This document shows, one piece after another, positions 36,027-44,852 of a DNA stretch of 64,000 bases. The DNA comes from Streptomyces spectabilis (GTDB lineage Bacteria > Actinomycetota > Actinomycetes > Streptomycetales > Streptomycetaceae), in NCBI RefSeq assembly GCF_008704795.1, contig NZ_CP023690.1:2366501-2430500 (forward strand). The letters are read 5' to 3'. Each line of letters begins with the position of its first letter. Positions within the stretch are counted from its first letter, which is position 1. The notes beneath the pieces are model-generated. The model was not told the DNA's origin. It saw only the letters and a list, made by a program, of their open reading frames with translations, and did no database searches. The position numbers and the translations under genes are program-made.

Positions 36027-37367
36027 TCAGCCCTTCCGTGCGGGCTCGGGCAGCCCGAGGTGTGAGCGCAGCGTCGCGCCCTCGTATTCCGTGCGGAACA
36101 CGCCGCGCTCCTGGAGCAGCGGCACCACCCGTTCGACGAACTCGTCGAGGCCACCCGGCGTCAGGTGCGGGACGAGGATGAAGCCGTCGGCGGCGTCGGT
36201 CCGTACGAACTCGTCGAGCTGTTCGGCGACGGCGGCGGGCGTGCCGATGAAGGACTGCCGCCCCGTCGTCTCGATGACGGTCTGGTGCAGGGACAGGCCC
36301 TTGGCGCGGGACAGCGCGCGCCACTTCTCGGCGACGGCGAGCCGGTCGCCGATCCGCACGCGGCCCTGGACGAGCGTCGGGTCCGGGTCCGGGTCCGGGT
36401 CGATGTCGGGCAGCGGCCCGTCCGGGTCGTACGCGGACAGGTCGACGCCCCACACCTGCTCCAGGGTCAGGAGGGCGTTCTGCGGCGAGACCTGGCGGCG
36501 GCGGATCTCGATGGCCCGCTCCTGCGCCTCGGCCGCGGTGTCGCCGAGGACGAAGGTGACGCCGGGCATGATCTTGAGGTCCTCGGGCCGGCGGCCGTAG
36601 CGGGCGAGGCGGCCCTTGACGTCGGCGAAGAACGCGCGGCCCTCCTCCAGGGTGCCGTGCCGGGTGAAGACCACGTCGGCGGCCGACGCGGCGAACTCGC
36701 GGCCCTCGGGCGAGTCCCCCGCCTGGATCACGACGGGGTGGCCCTGCGGCGGCCGGTCCACGCCGAACTCCCCCGCGATGGTGAAGTGCCGCCCGCTGTG
36801 CGCGAACGGCCGCGGCCCGCCCGGGGCGCCGTCCGCCCCGGGTGCCCAGGAGTCCCACAGCTCCCGTGCGGTGGCGACGAACTCGGCGGCGCGCGTGTAG
36901 CGCTCCGCGCGGTCGAGGAAGCCGCCGCGCCGGAAGTTCTCGCCGGTGAAGGCGTCGGACGAGGTGACGACGTTCCAGGCCGCGCGGCCGCCGCTGAGGT
37001 GGTCGAGCGAGGCGAGTCTGCGGGCCAGTTCGTAGGGCTCGTTGAAGGTCGCGCTGACCGTGGCGGCCAGGCCGATCCGCTCGGTGACGGCCGCGAGGGC
37101 GCTCAGGACGGTGAGGGACTCGGGCCTGCCGACGACGTCCAGGTCGTGGATGCGGCCCTTGTGCTCGCGCAGCCTGAGGCCCTCGGCGAGGAAGAAGAAG
37201 TCGAAGAGCCCGCGTTCGGCGGTGCGGGCCAGGTGCTCGAACGAGGAGAACGCGATCTGCGAGCGCGACCTGGGATCGGCCCACACGGTGGTGTTGTTCA
37301 CGCCGGGGAAGTGGGCGGCGAGGTGGATCCGCCTGCGCGCGGGGGACCCGTGCGTACCGGCCGTCAT
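36027..37367 (-). CDS. LLM-class flavin-dependent monooxygenase (NtaA/SnaA/DszA type)
   Basis: The 446-residue TIM-barrel enzyme resembles FMNH2-dependent monooxygenases that use a separate flavin reductase. Recognisable parts are LAAHFPGVNNTTVWADPRSRSQIAF at the start, DFFFLAEGLRLR, GLAATVSATFNEPYELARRLASLDHLSGGRAAWNVVTS and GHPVVIQAGDSPEG. The family oxidises C-S or C-N bonds in compounds such as nitrilotriacetate, dibenzothiophene sulfone or alkyl-cysteines. A DPDPDPDP run from a short DNA repeat lies at about residue 325. The gene overlaps the next LLM gene by four bases. The substrate is unknown. Confidence 0.9.
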   Translation of the reverse strand: MTAGTHGSPARRRIHLAAHFPGVNNTTVWADPRSRSQIAFSSFEHLARTAERGLFDFFFLAEGLRLREHKGRIHDLDVVGRPESLTVLSALAAVTERIGLAATVSATFNEPYELARRLASLDHLSGGRAAWNVVTSSDAFTGENFRRGGFLDRAERYTRAAEFVATARELWDSWAPGADGAPGGPRPFAHSGRHFTIAGEFGVDRPPQGHPVVIQAGDSPEGREFAASAADVVFTRHGTLEEGRAFFADVKGRLARYGRRPEDLKIMPGVTFVLGDTAAEAQERAIEIRRRQVSPQNALLTLEQVWGVDLSAYDPDGPLPDIDPDPDPDPTLVQGRVRIGDRLAVAEKWRALSRAKGLSLHQTVIETTGRQSFIGTPAAVAEQLDEFVRTDAADGFILVPHLTPGGLDEFVERVVPLLQERGVFRTEYEGATLRSHLGLPEPARKG

Positions 37368-38449
37368 GACGCCTCCCCCGCGTGCGCGGCGTAGCGGTTG
37401 GCGGGCCGGGTGAGGCCCAGGTGCTCCCGGAGCGTGGCGCCCGGGTAGAAGGTGCGGAAAAGACCGCGGTGCTGGAGCAGCGAGACCGTGCCGTTGACCA
37501 GGCGCTCCAGGTCGCGCCGCGGCTCCACGGGCGTGAGGTGGAAGCCGTCGGCGGCGCCCGCCGCGTGCCAGGAGGCGATGAGGTCGGCCAGGTCGACGGG
37601 CCCGCCGCGGTAGAGCGGTCCTTCGGCGGTGGGGTGCGGGCCGCCGCCGTGCCCCGGCTGCGCGGCGTGCTCGCCGCCGCCGAGGTCGACGACGAGCGCG
37701 GCGAGCACCCGCAGCTCCCGGGGGTCCCGGCCGGCCGCGGTCGCGCGGGCGCGCAGATCGGCGCGGGCGGCGCCCGCGAGGGCCGGGCTCGCGGCCCTGA
37801 CCAGGGCGACGTCCGCGTACCGGACGGCCACGTCGCGGGTGTGCTCGGCGGTGGCGTCGACGACGACCACGGGGTGGCCCTGCGGCGGCCGGGGGACGAT
37901 GGAGGGCCCGCGCACGGAGAAGGCGGCCCCCTCGAAGTCGACGTGGTGCAGCTTGTCCCGGTCCACGAAGCGGCCGGTGGCCACGTCCCGGATCTCGGCG
38001 TCGTCCTCCCAGCTGTCCCACAGCCGCCGGGCGACGTCGGCGACCTCGCCCGCCTCGCGCCACAGCGCGTCGCGCGGCGCCGCCCGGCGGCGGCCGAAGA
38101 GCCTGGCCTCGGCCTCGGTCGTGGACACGTCGACGGTCCAGCCGGCCCGGCCGTGGCTGACCCAGTCGAGCGTGGCCACGGCCGCCTGCACGTGGAAGGG
38201 CTCGGTGTGCGTGGTGGTGACGGTGGGCACCAGGCCGACGCGGCCGGTGGCGGGCGCGACACGGGAGAGCACGGCGAGCGCGTCGAGCCCGGGGCGGGCG
38301 AAGCCGTCGCCGAGCGTCACGAAGTCGAGGGCGCCGTGCTCGGCGAGCCGGGCGAGTTCGACGAAGGGCGCGGCGTCGTGGGCGCCGGGCAGGTCCACGG
38401 CGGCGGCGAGATGCAGCGGGCCGCGGCAGGCGGGTGGGCGTGCGGACAT
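37364..38449 (-). CDS. LLM-class flavin-dependent oxidoreductase, second of the pair
   Basis: The 361-residue protein is a divergent luciferase-like barrel: LHLAAAVDLPGAHDAAPFVELARLAEHGALDFVTLGDGF, then GLVPTVTTTHTEPFHVQAAVATLDWVSHGRAGWTVDVST and GHPVVVVDATAEHTRDVAV. It is about 85 residues shorter than its neighbour. It may form a pair with it or act on a later intermediate. A His/Gly-rich loop (GGGEHAAQPGHGGGPHPTAEG) near 260 is unusual. The start has AGAGAGGTG upstream. It sits in the same operon as the FAD-binding gene. Confidence 0.88.
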   Translation of the reverse strand: MSARPPACRGPLHLAAAVDLPGAHDAAPFVELARLAEHGALDFVTLGDGFARPGLDALAVLSRVAPATGRVGLVPTVTTTHTEPFHVQAAVATLDWVSHGRAGWTVDVSTTEAEARLFGRRRAAPRDALWREAGEVADVARRLWDSWEDDAEIRDVATGRFVDRDKLHHVDFEGAAFSVRGPSIVPRPPQGHPVVVVDATAEHTRDVAVRYADVALVRAASPALAGAARADLRARATAAGRDPRELRVLAALVVDLGGGEHAAQPGHGGGPHPTAEGPLYRGGPVDLADLIASWHAAGAADGFHLTPVEPRRDLERLVNGTVSLLQHRGLFRTFYPGATLREHLGLTRPANRYAAHAGEAS

Positions 38450-38475
38450 CGGAGAACACCTCTCTCGGGCGGCGG

Positions 38476-40257
38476 TCACCGCCCGGCCTCGTGCAGGAAG
38501 GTGAGAACGGCGCGCGCGGTGGCGTCGTTCTGCCGGAAGGACGGGCTGTTGGTCCGCGGCCGGGTGAAGGCGCCCGCGCCGCGCGCGTCGGTGTGCGGGC
38601 CGAGGGCGAAGCGGCGCGGATGCGGCCTTCCCGCGCGGTCCCGGACCCGGCCGTCGGCGGGGTCGACGGCGAGCAGCCCGTCGGGCGTCTCGGCCACCCC
38701 CTCGGCGTGCAGGGCGCGCAGCAGCGGGTCGCGGGTGCGGGCGAGCGTGGGCTGCGGAAGGCGCGCCTCCACCAGGGCGCGGGCCTCCGTGTGCTGTCCG
38801 GGCACGGTGGCGCTGGTGGCCCGGAACACCCCGTCGCGCGCCTCGATGCGCAGGTCCGCGCCGAGGAACCGCACGATGCCCGCGCGGGACAGGGCGAGCA
38901 GTTGGCGCAGGCGCGGCCCGGGCGGCCCCGACGCGAGGTAGCTGAAGTAGCCGTGCCACCACGGCCCGATGTCGCCGAGCCGGGTGAGCTGCCCGTAGAC
39001 GGAGAGCAGCCCGAGGAAGACGGCGAGGTCGGGGCTGTGCGCGGGGTCGTGACGGCGGGCCAGGTCGGCGGTGATGTAGGCCCGGAGCCCCTCTTGGAGC
39101 CCTTCGTACGAGGAGTGGCGGACGCCGTCGAGCGGGTGGTCGAGGGCGGTGAGGTCGAGCCGGTCGGCGGGGTCGGGCACGGCGGCGGAGACCAGGGCGT
39201 GCAGCTCGGGGCTGCCGGGCGGGCAGGCCGCGTACTTCTCGTCGAAGTCGTGCCAGGCCATGGCCGTGCGCTCGGGGTGCGCGCTGAACAGGCGGTGGTA
39301 GTGGGCGAAGCCCAGCTCCTTCTCGGCCAACGGCCACACGTCGCGCGCGAAGTCGAAGCCGCCGGGCCTGGCGAGCAGCTCGTCGATCTGCGCCGGACCC
39401 AAGTGGCGCGGCAGCGGCGGCCGTTCGCCGTCGTCCCAGGCGTAGCCGAGCTTGGAGTGGTACGGCACGCCGCGCCGCGAGCCGACGTGCAGGACCGGCT
39501 CGCGGCCCGACGGCACATAGGTGTCGCCGTCGTAGCGGCCGCCGCGCCCTTCGGTGAGGAGCACCATGAGGTCGACGAAGGCGAGGCCGAAGCCGCGCAC
39601 CAGCACGTCCTGGCCGGGTTCGAGGGCGCCGAGGTCGCTGTCCGCGGTGAAGTCGGGTGGCAGGTGCACGAGCCCGTGCCGCCGGGCGTGGCGCGCCAGG
39701 TGCCGCTGCTCGGCGTCGGGTTCGGCGTCGAGGTGGCCCTGGGCGAGGATCACGAGGTCGCCGAGCAGGGGCCGCGGGCTGCCTTCGAGCCACACGCGCT
39801 GGCGGCCCGCGCGGGGCCCGGTGAGCCGCAGGGCGCGGCGGGCGTGGTGGTGGACGGCGATGCCGGGCGGCAGCGCGGCCACGGACGTCTCGTACACCCA
39901 GCGCAGATAGGCGCCCTGCGTGGGGCGTCCGGCGAAGGTCTGCCCGTCGACACCCGCCCATTCGTGCAGCGCGGGACCGGGTCTGACGGGGCCCGCCACC
40001 TCCACCGTGTCGTCGGTGAAGAGGGTGACGTCCTGTGCGTGCGAGTTCATCCAGAGCAGCGGCGACTGCCGCTCCCGCCAGATCCGCCCGGGTCCCGGGG
40101 GGTACGGGTCGACGAGGTGGATGTCCAGGCGCGCACCGGCGTACAGGGTCGGCGCGTTGGCGGCGATGCGCTCGATGATGCCGGTGGCGCGCGGGCCCGC
40201 TCCCACGATCACGAGCGTGGGCGTGCCCGCCACCGCCGAGGGGGCCGCGGTGCTCAT
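38476..40257 (-). CDS. FAD/NAD(P)-binding protein (PF13454-like)
   Basis: The 593-residue protein starts with a dinucleotide-binding fold, LVIVGAGPRATGIIERIAANAP (about 15-36), followed by LDIHLVDPYPPGPGRIW. That is typical of the FAD-NAD(P)-binding family found next to LLM monooxygenases. Further motifs are DLVILAQGHLD (about 170) and DVLVRGFGLAFVDLMVLLTEGRGG (about 225). It may supply reduced flavin or act as a monooxygenase itself. Its start overlaps the permease stop by four bases, tying it to transport of the substrate. Confidence 0.87.
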   Translation of the reverse strand: MSTAAPSAVAGTPTLVIVGAGPRATGIIERIAANAPTLYAGARLDIHLVDPYPPGPGRIWRERQSPLLWMNSHAQDVTLFTDDTVEVAGPVRPGPALHEWAGVDGQTFAGRPTQGAYLRWVYETSVAALPPGIAVHHHARRALRLTGPRAGRQRVWLEGSPRPLLGDLVILAQGHLDAEPDAEQRHLARHARRHGLVHLPPDFTADSDLGALEPGQDVLVRGFGLAFVDLMVLLTEGRGGRYDGDTYVPSGREPVLHVGSRRGVPYHSKLGYAWDDGERPPLPRHLGPAQIDELLARPGGFDFARDVWPLAEKELGFAHYHRLFSAHPERTAMAWHDFDEKYAACPPGSPELHALVSAAVPDPADRLDLTALDHPLDGVRHSSYEGLQEGLRAYITADLARRHDPAHSPDLAVFLGLLSVYGQLTRLGDIGPWWHGYFSYLASGPPGPRLRQLLALSRAGIVRFLGADLRIEARDGVFRATSATVPGQHTEARALVEARLPQPTLARTRDPLLRALHAEGVAETPDGLLAVDPADGRVRDRAGRPHPRRFALGPHTDARGAGAFTRPRTNSPSFRQNDATARAVLTFLHEAGR

Positions 40258-41153
40258 CGGGCGAGCTCCGAGCCGCGCGCGTAGTGCCGCTCCACGTAGT
40301 ACTGGCCGACGCTGAGCACGGAGGTGACGACGACGTACCAGAGCGTGGCGACGAGCAGGAGCGGGATGACCTGGTAGGTGCGGTGGTACACGAGCTGCAC
40401 GGAGTACAGCAGGTCCTGTACGGCGATGACGCTGACGATCGAGGTGCCCTTGAGCGTGCCGATCAGCATGTTGCCCGCAGGGGGCACGATGGAGCGCATG
40501 GCCTGCGGCAGCACGATCCTCCGGAAGCGGCGCCACCGGCCGAGCCCGAGGGACTGCGCGGCCTCGGTCTGGCCCCGGTCGACGGAGAGGATGCCGCCGC
40601 GCACGACCTCGGCGGCGTACGCGGCCTCGTGCAGGGTGAGCCCGATGACGGCGATGGTCACGGGCCCGAGCAGGTCGACGGTCCTGACGCCGAGCAGCGT
40701 CGGGTACAGCGCGCCGATGTTGAACCAGAAGAGGAGCTGCACCAGGATCGGCATCGACCGGAAGAACCAGACGTAGCCCCAACTGACCGCCCGCAGAACG
40801 GGGTTGGTGGACAGTCGGCCGAGGGCGAGCAGGGTGCCGAGTGCGAAGCCGAGCACCATCACGGCGGCGGTCAGCCACAGCGTGAGCCACAGTCCGCGCA
40901 GCACGGCGGCGGTGGTGAAGTAGTCGCCGACGACGCTCCACTGGAAGGCGTCGTTGCGCACGACGGAGTTCAGGGCGAGCGCGAGCGCCGCGACGACGAG
41001 GACGGCCGCCGTCCACTGACCGAGATGGCGCCGGGGCACGACGCGGGGTTCGTCCGGATGCCGCCGGGGAGGGTCGGGCCGCTGGACGGCCGCCTTGGTG
41101 AGGGCGCCGCCTTTGGTGAGGGCGTCGGCCTTGGTGAGGGCGTCGGATGGCAT
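40254..41153 (-). CDS. Amino-acid-type ABC importer permease (HisMQ family)
   Basis: The product has 299 residues. An N-terminal tail has three ALTK repeats (DALTKADALTKGGALTKAA) that come from an 18-base DNA repeat at about 41096-41147. Transmembrane segments follow from about 48. The HEQ/BPD signature lies in LHEAAYAAEVVRGGILSVDRGQTEAAQSLGLGRWRRFRRIVLPQAMR (about 175-220), typical of polar amino-acid permeases. A single permease could form a homodimeric channel. No ATPase gene is in the cluster, so it must use one encoded elsewhere. Confidence 0.9.
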   Translation of the reverse strand: MPSDALTKADALTKGGALTKAAVQRPDPPRRHPDEPRVVPRRHLGQWTAAVLVVAALALALNSVVRNDAFQWSVVGDYFTTAAVLRGLWLTLWLTAAVMVLGFALGTLLALGRLSTNPVLRAVSWGYVWFFRSMPILVQLLFWFNIGALYPTLLGVRTVDLLGPVTIAVIGLTLHEAAYAAEVVRGGILSVDRGQTEAAQSLGLGRWRRFRRIVLPQAMRSIVPPAGNMLIGTLKGTSIVSVIAVQDLLYSVQLVYHRTYQVIPLLLVATLWYVVVTSVLSVGQYYVERHYARGSELAR

Positions 41154-41797
41154 GCGAAGGCTCCGATGGTGCGAGTGATGCCTTCACATGCGCCGCGTGC
41201 GCCACGCGGGCCACGGCGGGCCGACCGGCCCGCACGGACCGAGCCCCTCAGCACGAGTCCGTCTCCTGAGACTACGCGGCACGTCGCGCCCGCTGTCAAG
41301 GCCGTCCCGGGAGCCGTCCCCCGCACCTGTCCAGAATATGAGCCGTACGTCTCAACGCAGTTGACGCCCTACCGGATGCCTGTTCCACTTGTGCTCATGC
41401 ATCCGCAGCAGTGGCTGGTCACACGCTCCCACATCGACTTCGGTCGTGTGTGGTCGGCGTCTTGTTGATGCTCTTCTGAGCCGACCGCCCCGCCGCGCCT
41501 TTGGGCCTTTCGCCCACCAAGTCCACCGCGTCCCACCATCCGGACCGGTCGTCTCACGTTCTCCGGCGCTCAGGCACTCCGGCACTCCCGCACCTCGCAC
41601 TCCCGCTCGTCCGCACGCGGCGCGCCCGTACCCCCGTACGCGCGCGGTCCCGTACGTCCGCACATCCGTAACTCCCGCGCCCCCGTGCGCGGTTGCCCCC
41701 GCCTTCCCACGCGTACGCGTACGCGGCCACACCCCTCCCCTCGCTCGCCCCGCCTTCCGCCCCGCCTTCGTGCCCCGACCCCGGAGAACGTCACGCC
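41154..41797. other. Divergent control region between permease operon and binding-protein gene
   Basis: No supported gene lies in these 644 bases. Symmetric sequences are present. They are GTCTCCTGAGAC (41261-41272, a perfect palindrome with a two-base centre), CAACGCAGTTG (41353-41363) and an imperfect CACACG...CGTGTG dyad around 41420-41453. From about 41570 to 41740 the sequence is a run of CGTACG-rich, Pro/Arg-coding low-complexity DNA, including alternating GCGTACGCGTACGCG near 41710. The region probably holds both promoters and shared operators. Confidence 0.45.
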
Positions 41798-42739
41798 ATG
41801 CGCACGTCCCGCACGTCCCTTTCCGCCTTCGCCATGATCACCGCCGCCGCGCTCGCGCTCACCGCGTGCGGCTCCGGCGGCTCCTCCGACGCCTCGGCGC
41901 CCGCGGGCAAGAGCGCCGGGCTCCCGACGACGGACGTGGTGTCCTCGGTCGAGAAGGACGGGAAGGCGGCGGCGCTCCTGCCGCCCGACGTCCGCGAGCG
42001 CGGCACCCTCAGAATCGCCACCAGCGTCGGCGGCACCCCACCGGGCTCCGCGTACCTGGAGGACGGCAAGACCGTCGTCGGCCAGGACATCGACTTCGCC
42101 CAGGCCGTCGCCAAGGTCCTCGGCCTGCGCCTGCAGCGGGAGACCGCGAGCTTCGAGGCGATCCTGCCGGCCCTCGGCAGCGGCAAGTACGACCTGGGCA
42201 CCGGCAACTTCGGCGTGACCGACGAGCGGCGCAGGACGATCGACTTCGTCACCTACATCAACGACGGCCAGGGCTTCGCCGTCCGCGACGACAGCAAGCT
42301 CAAGAAGGTGACGGACTTCCGCCGGCTGTGCGGCCTGACCGTGGCCACCGGCGCGGGCACCACGTTCGAGGTGACCCTGGAGGACAACAAGCACGTGTGC
42401 GCGGACGCGGGCGAGAAGCCGTACAGCGTGAAGACGTACACCGAGCAGGGCGCGCTCTGGGGCTCGCTCCAGCAGGGCCGCAGCGACGTGGTGATGTCGA
42501 CCATCAACGGCCTGCGGTACGCGGTCGAGCAGCAGCCGGGCCTGAGGTTCCTCGGCGAGTTCCACCGCCTGGACGTGGGCTTCGCGTTCAAGAAGGGCAC
42601 GAAGCTGGCGCCCGCGTTCCAGGCGGCGGTCAATCAGCTCATCGAGGACGGGACGTACGACCGCATCCTCAAGAAGTGGGGCACCCGGGCGTCGGCGATC
42701 GACGCGTCCCGGATCTCACCGCCGGAGATCAAGGACTGA
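41798..42739 (+). CDS. Amino-acid ABC importer substrate-binding lipoprotein (SBP family 3)
   Basis: The 313-residue precursor starts at ATG 41798 (GGAGAACG upstream). It has a signal peptide with lipobox LTAC and a Gly/Ser linker. The SBP_bac_3 domain begins RGTLRIATSVGGTPPGSAYLEDGKTVVGQDIDFAQAVAKVLG. It continues ASFEAILPALGSGKYDLGTGNFGVTDERRRTIDFVTYINDGQGF, the family signature. It likely binds an amino acid or amino-acid-like compound. It is divergent from the permease/monooxygenase operon and is the natural partner of that permease. Confidence 0.92.
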   Translation: MRTSRTSLSAFAMITAAALALTACGSGGSSDASAPAGKSAGLPTTDVVSSVEKDGKAAALLPPDVRERGTLRIATSVGGTPPGSAYLEDGKTVVGQDIDFAQAVAKVLGLRLQRETASFEAILPALGSGKYDLGTGNFGVTDERRRTIDFVTYINDGQGFAVRDDSKLKKVTDFRRLCGLTVATGAGTTFEVTLEDNKHVCADAGEKPYSVKTYTEQGALWGSLQQGRSDVVMSTINGLRYAVEQQPGLRFLGEFHRLDVGFAFKKGTKLAPAFQAAVNQLIEDGTYDRILKKWGTRASAIDASRISPPEIKD

Positions 42740-42761
42740 CCGGCACCCCCCGGGACCGCGC

Positions 42762-44012
42762 TCAGCAGTCGCACGCACAGCACTCGCAGCAGTCGCACGG
42801 GCAGTCGCAGTCCCGGCAGGCACCCTCGCGCTTCTTCCGGGACCACGGCCCCTCGTACTCGCGGGCGCAGCACAGCTGGCACGTGCAGCACAGGCCGATC
42901 GCGACCAGGCAGCCCGCCCAGAACCCGCGCGGCTTCTTCGGCTCCCCGGACCAGGGGCCGAAGCCCCCGCCGCCGTGGCCACCGCCGTGGCCGTCGCCGC
43001 CCGGGCCGCCGTGACCGCCCCCGGCCGCGCCGCCGTAGTGAGCCCCGCCGTCCCCGTAGGGCGACCCGCCGCCGTACGCGCCGGAGCCGCCGTAGGGCCC
43101 CTGCCCGCTCCCGCCGCCGTACGAACCGTCGTACGCCGTCACGGTGTGCCCGCAGGTCGCCGTCCCGAACGCCCGGTCCACCGACCGGGCCAGCTCGTGC
43201 ACGAGCAGGAAGTGCGCGAGCCCGGCGTCGGTGAACTCCACCTCGCCGAGCGCGAGCCGGATGCCGTGCAGCGCGTCGTCGGCGAGGCGGCGCGCCTCGG
43301 CGGCCGTGGCGCCGGTGGCCGTGATCGGGTTCCAGGCGCCGGCGGCGGCGTCGGCCTGCCGGTCCTCCACGGCGTCGAGCAGATGCGCGAGCCGCCCGAA
43401 GAGCCGCCCCGCCTCGGCGAGCGGCTCCGCGTTGCCGGGGCGGCCCGCGAGGACGGCGGTGTGCGCGAAGGCGGCCGCGGTGGCCGTCTCGGTGGGCTCG
43501 GTGACGGTGAGCAGGGAGGTGCCGGGGCCCGCCAGGGCCTCGATGCCCTCCTGCCGCTCCACGGCGTCGACGAGGACGGCCGTGTCGAAGCCCACGTCTG
43601 CGCCGGTGCGCGCGCCCGCCCGGTCCCAGCGCCCGGCGATCCGGCGCGCCGCGGCGGCCACCGGCCTGCGGGCCAACAGGCCGTCGCCGTCGACGACGTG
43701 GTCGCGCACCTTGGCGGAGGCCAGCACCAGCGAGACGGCGGCGGCGAGCCGCGCGCCCTCGCCGCGGGCGACCGAGGCGGTGCGCATGCCGCGCAGCGGG
43801 CAGGGGCCCGCGGTGCGCCGCCGGCCGGTGGCGCGCTCGGCCTGAGCCTCCGTCAGGACCGAGATGATGAGCCCGTCGTAGTTGGTCACGACGCGCGCGA
43901 ACTGTCCGTGGTCTCCGCGCAGCGCGAGGCAGAGCCCGCACAAGTGCGCCATCCACTGGGTCTTGAGCCCGTCACCGAGGCGGTGGGCGCAGGGCCTGAC
44001 GATTCCGAACAA
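42762..44012 (-). CDS. DUF5685 protein with Gly-rich linker and cysteine-rich tail
   Basis: The 416-residue protein starts at TTG 44012, which gives the family N-terminus MFGIVRPCAHRLGDGLKTQWMAHLCGLCLALRGDHGQ. The helical body (about 1-290) is Ala/Arg-rich with conserved Cys at the start. Next is a Gly/Tyr/His-rich linker (about 295-355: YGGGSGQGPYGGSGAYGGGS). The last 50 or so residues carry 16 Cys, ending DCDCPCDCCECCACDC. The Cys-rich end may bind metal or be lipid-modified. No function is known for the family. It is divergent from the SepF paralogue across 387 bases. Confidence 0.82.
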   Translation of the reverse strand: MFGIVRPCAHRLGDGLKTQWMAHLCGLCLALRGDHGQFARVVTNYDGLIISVLTEAQAERATGRRRTAGPCPLRGMRTASVARGEGARLAAAVSLVLASAKVRDHVVDGDGLLARRPVAAAARRIAGRWDRAGARTGADVGFDTAVLVDAVERQEGIEALAGPGTSLLTVTEPTETATAAAFAHTAVLAGRPGNAEPLAEAGRLFGRLAHLLDAVEDRQADAAAGAWNPITATGATAAEARRLADDALHGIRLALGEVEFTDAGLAHFLLVHELARSVDRAFGTATCGHTVTAYDGSYGGGSGQGPYGGSGAYGGGSPYGDGGAHYGGAAGGGHGGPGGDGHGGGHGGGGFGPWSGEPKKPRGFWAGCLVAIGLCCTCQLCCAREYEGPWSRKKREGACRDCDCPCDCCECCACDC

Positions 44013-44399
44013 GACGTTCCCCCGTGTGCTCCCCCGTGCGCCCGACGCGTCGCGTGCGCGGCGCACCGGCGGTCCGGCGCGTGGTCGGACGACTACTGAC
44101 GGTCCGTCAACGGCGTCTCGGCGCCGTGGCGCGGACCTCACGCGGGGCATCGTATCGACCGGCCCGTTCACCCGGACGCACCGCTCGTCACCCGGACGCC
44201 GCGAGAAATCATATTTCACTCTCAGTCAGCAGCCGTGCGCGGCAATCCCCTTGAAGAATCACGCGTGTCGGCCTGTTGACTGTGCACCAGTACCGTCACG
44301 AAACCCCCGTGCGGCGTCTATCCCCTTGGCGCACCATCCGCATCATGGACGACGATAGGGGTGCGGAACACGAGCAGACCGCAGCGAGAGGAGGCGTCC
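44013..44399. other. Divergent promoter region between DUF5685 and sepF-like genes
   Basis: No gene was found. A perfect 13-base dyad, TGACGGTCCGTCA, lies at 44097-44109 and could be an operator for either gene. A less GC-rich stretch around 44205-44225 (AATCATATTTCACTC) is the best candidate for a promoter core. A ribosome site, GAGAGGAGG, is at 44385-44393 ahead of the sepF-like start. Confidence 0.4.
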
Positions 44400-44843
44400 A
44401 TGGGATCGGTGCGCAAGGCGAGTGCCTGGCTTGGCCTCGTCGACGACAACAACAACGAGCGCTACTACGACGGCTACGAAGACGACGGGGCCGACAGCGC
44501 CGAGGCCGAGGCCTGGGTCACGGACCCGCGCGTGAAGGTGGCGTCGGACGCGGCCGAGGACAAGGGCGCGCGGATCGGCACCGTCACGCCCGACAGCTTC
44601 CGCGACGCCCGGGGCATCGGCGAGCTCTTCCGCGACGGGGTTCCGGTCATCGTGAACCTCACGGCGATGGAGCCCGGCGACGCCAAGCGCGTCGTCGACT
44701 TCGCGGCCGGGCTCATCTTCGGACTGCGCGGGTCCATCGACCGGGTGGCGCACCGGGTCTTCCTGCTGACCCCGGCCCACACCGAGATCGTCAACGGCGA
44801 GGGCCCCGGGCGCCGCGCGGACGGCTTCTTCAACCAGAGCTGA
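44400..44843 (+). CDS. SepF-like cell-division protein (paralogue)
   Basis: The 147-residue protein starts [23 protein letters not shown], an amphipathic N-terminus like the membrane-targeting helix of SepF. A short acidic linker follows. The SepF core runs from about 58 ([72 protein letters not shown]). SepF anchors FtsZ to the membrane and polymerises. Streptomyces has the division-cluster sepF plus paralogues elsewhere. The absence of ftsZ, ylmE or yggT neighbours here indicates a paralogue, whose role in sporulation septation can only be inferred. Confidence 0.9.
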   Translation: MGSVRKASAWLGLVDDNNNERYYDGYEDDGADSAEAEAWVTDPRVKVASDAAEDKGARIGTVTPDSFRDARGIGELFRDGVPVIVNLTAMEPGDAKRVVDFAAGLIFGLRGSIDRVAHRVFLLTPAHTEIVNGEGPGRRADGFFNQS

Positions 44844-44852
44844 GGCGGGGCC

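Noticed and set aside
36027..42739. Biosynthetic gene cluster for a secondary metabolite
   Set aside because: There are monooxygenases and a transporter but no synthase, synthetase or tailoring core. Uptake and breakdown fit better.
42634..43956. Arg-rich long frames overlapping the DUF5685 gene
   Set aside because: They are frame shadows. The DUF5685 frame has a recognisable N-terminus and the cysteine tail.
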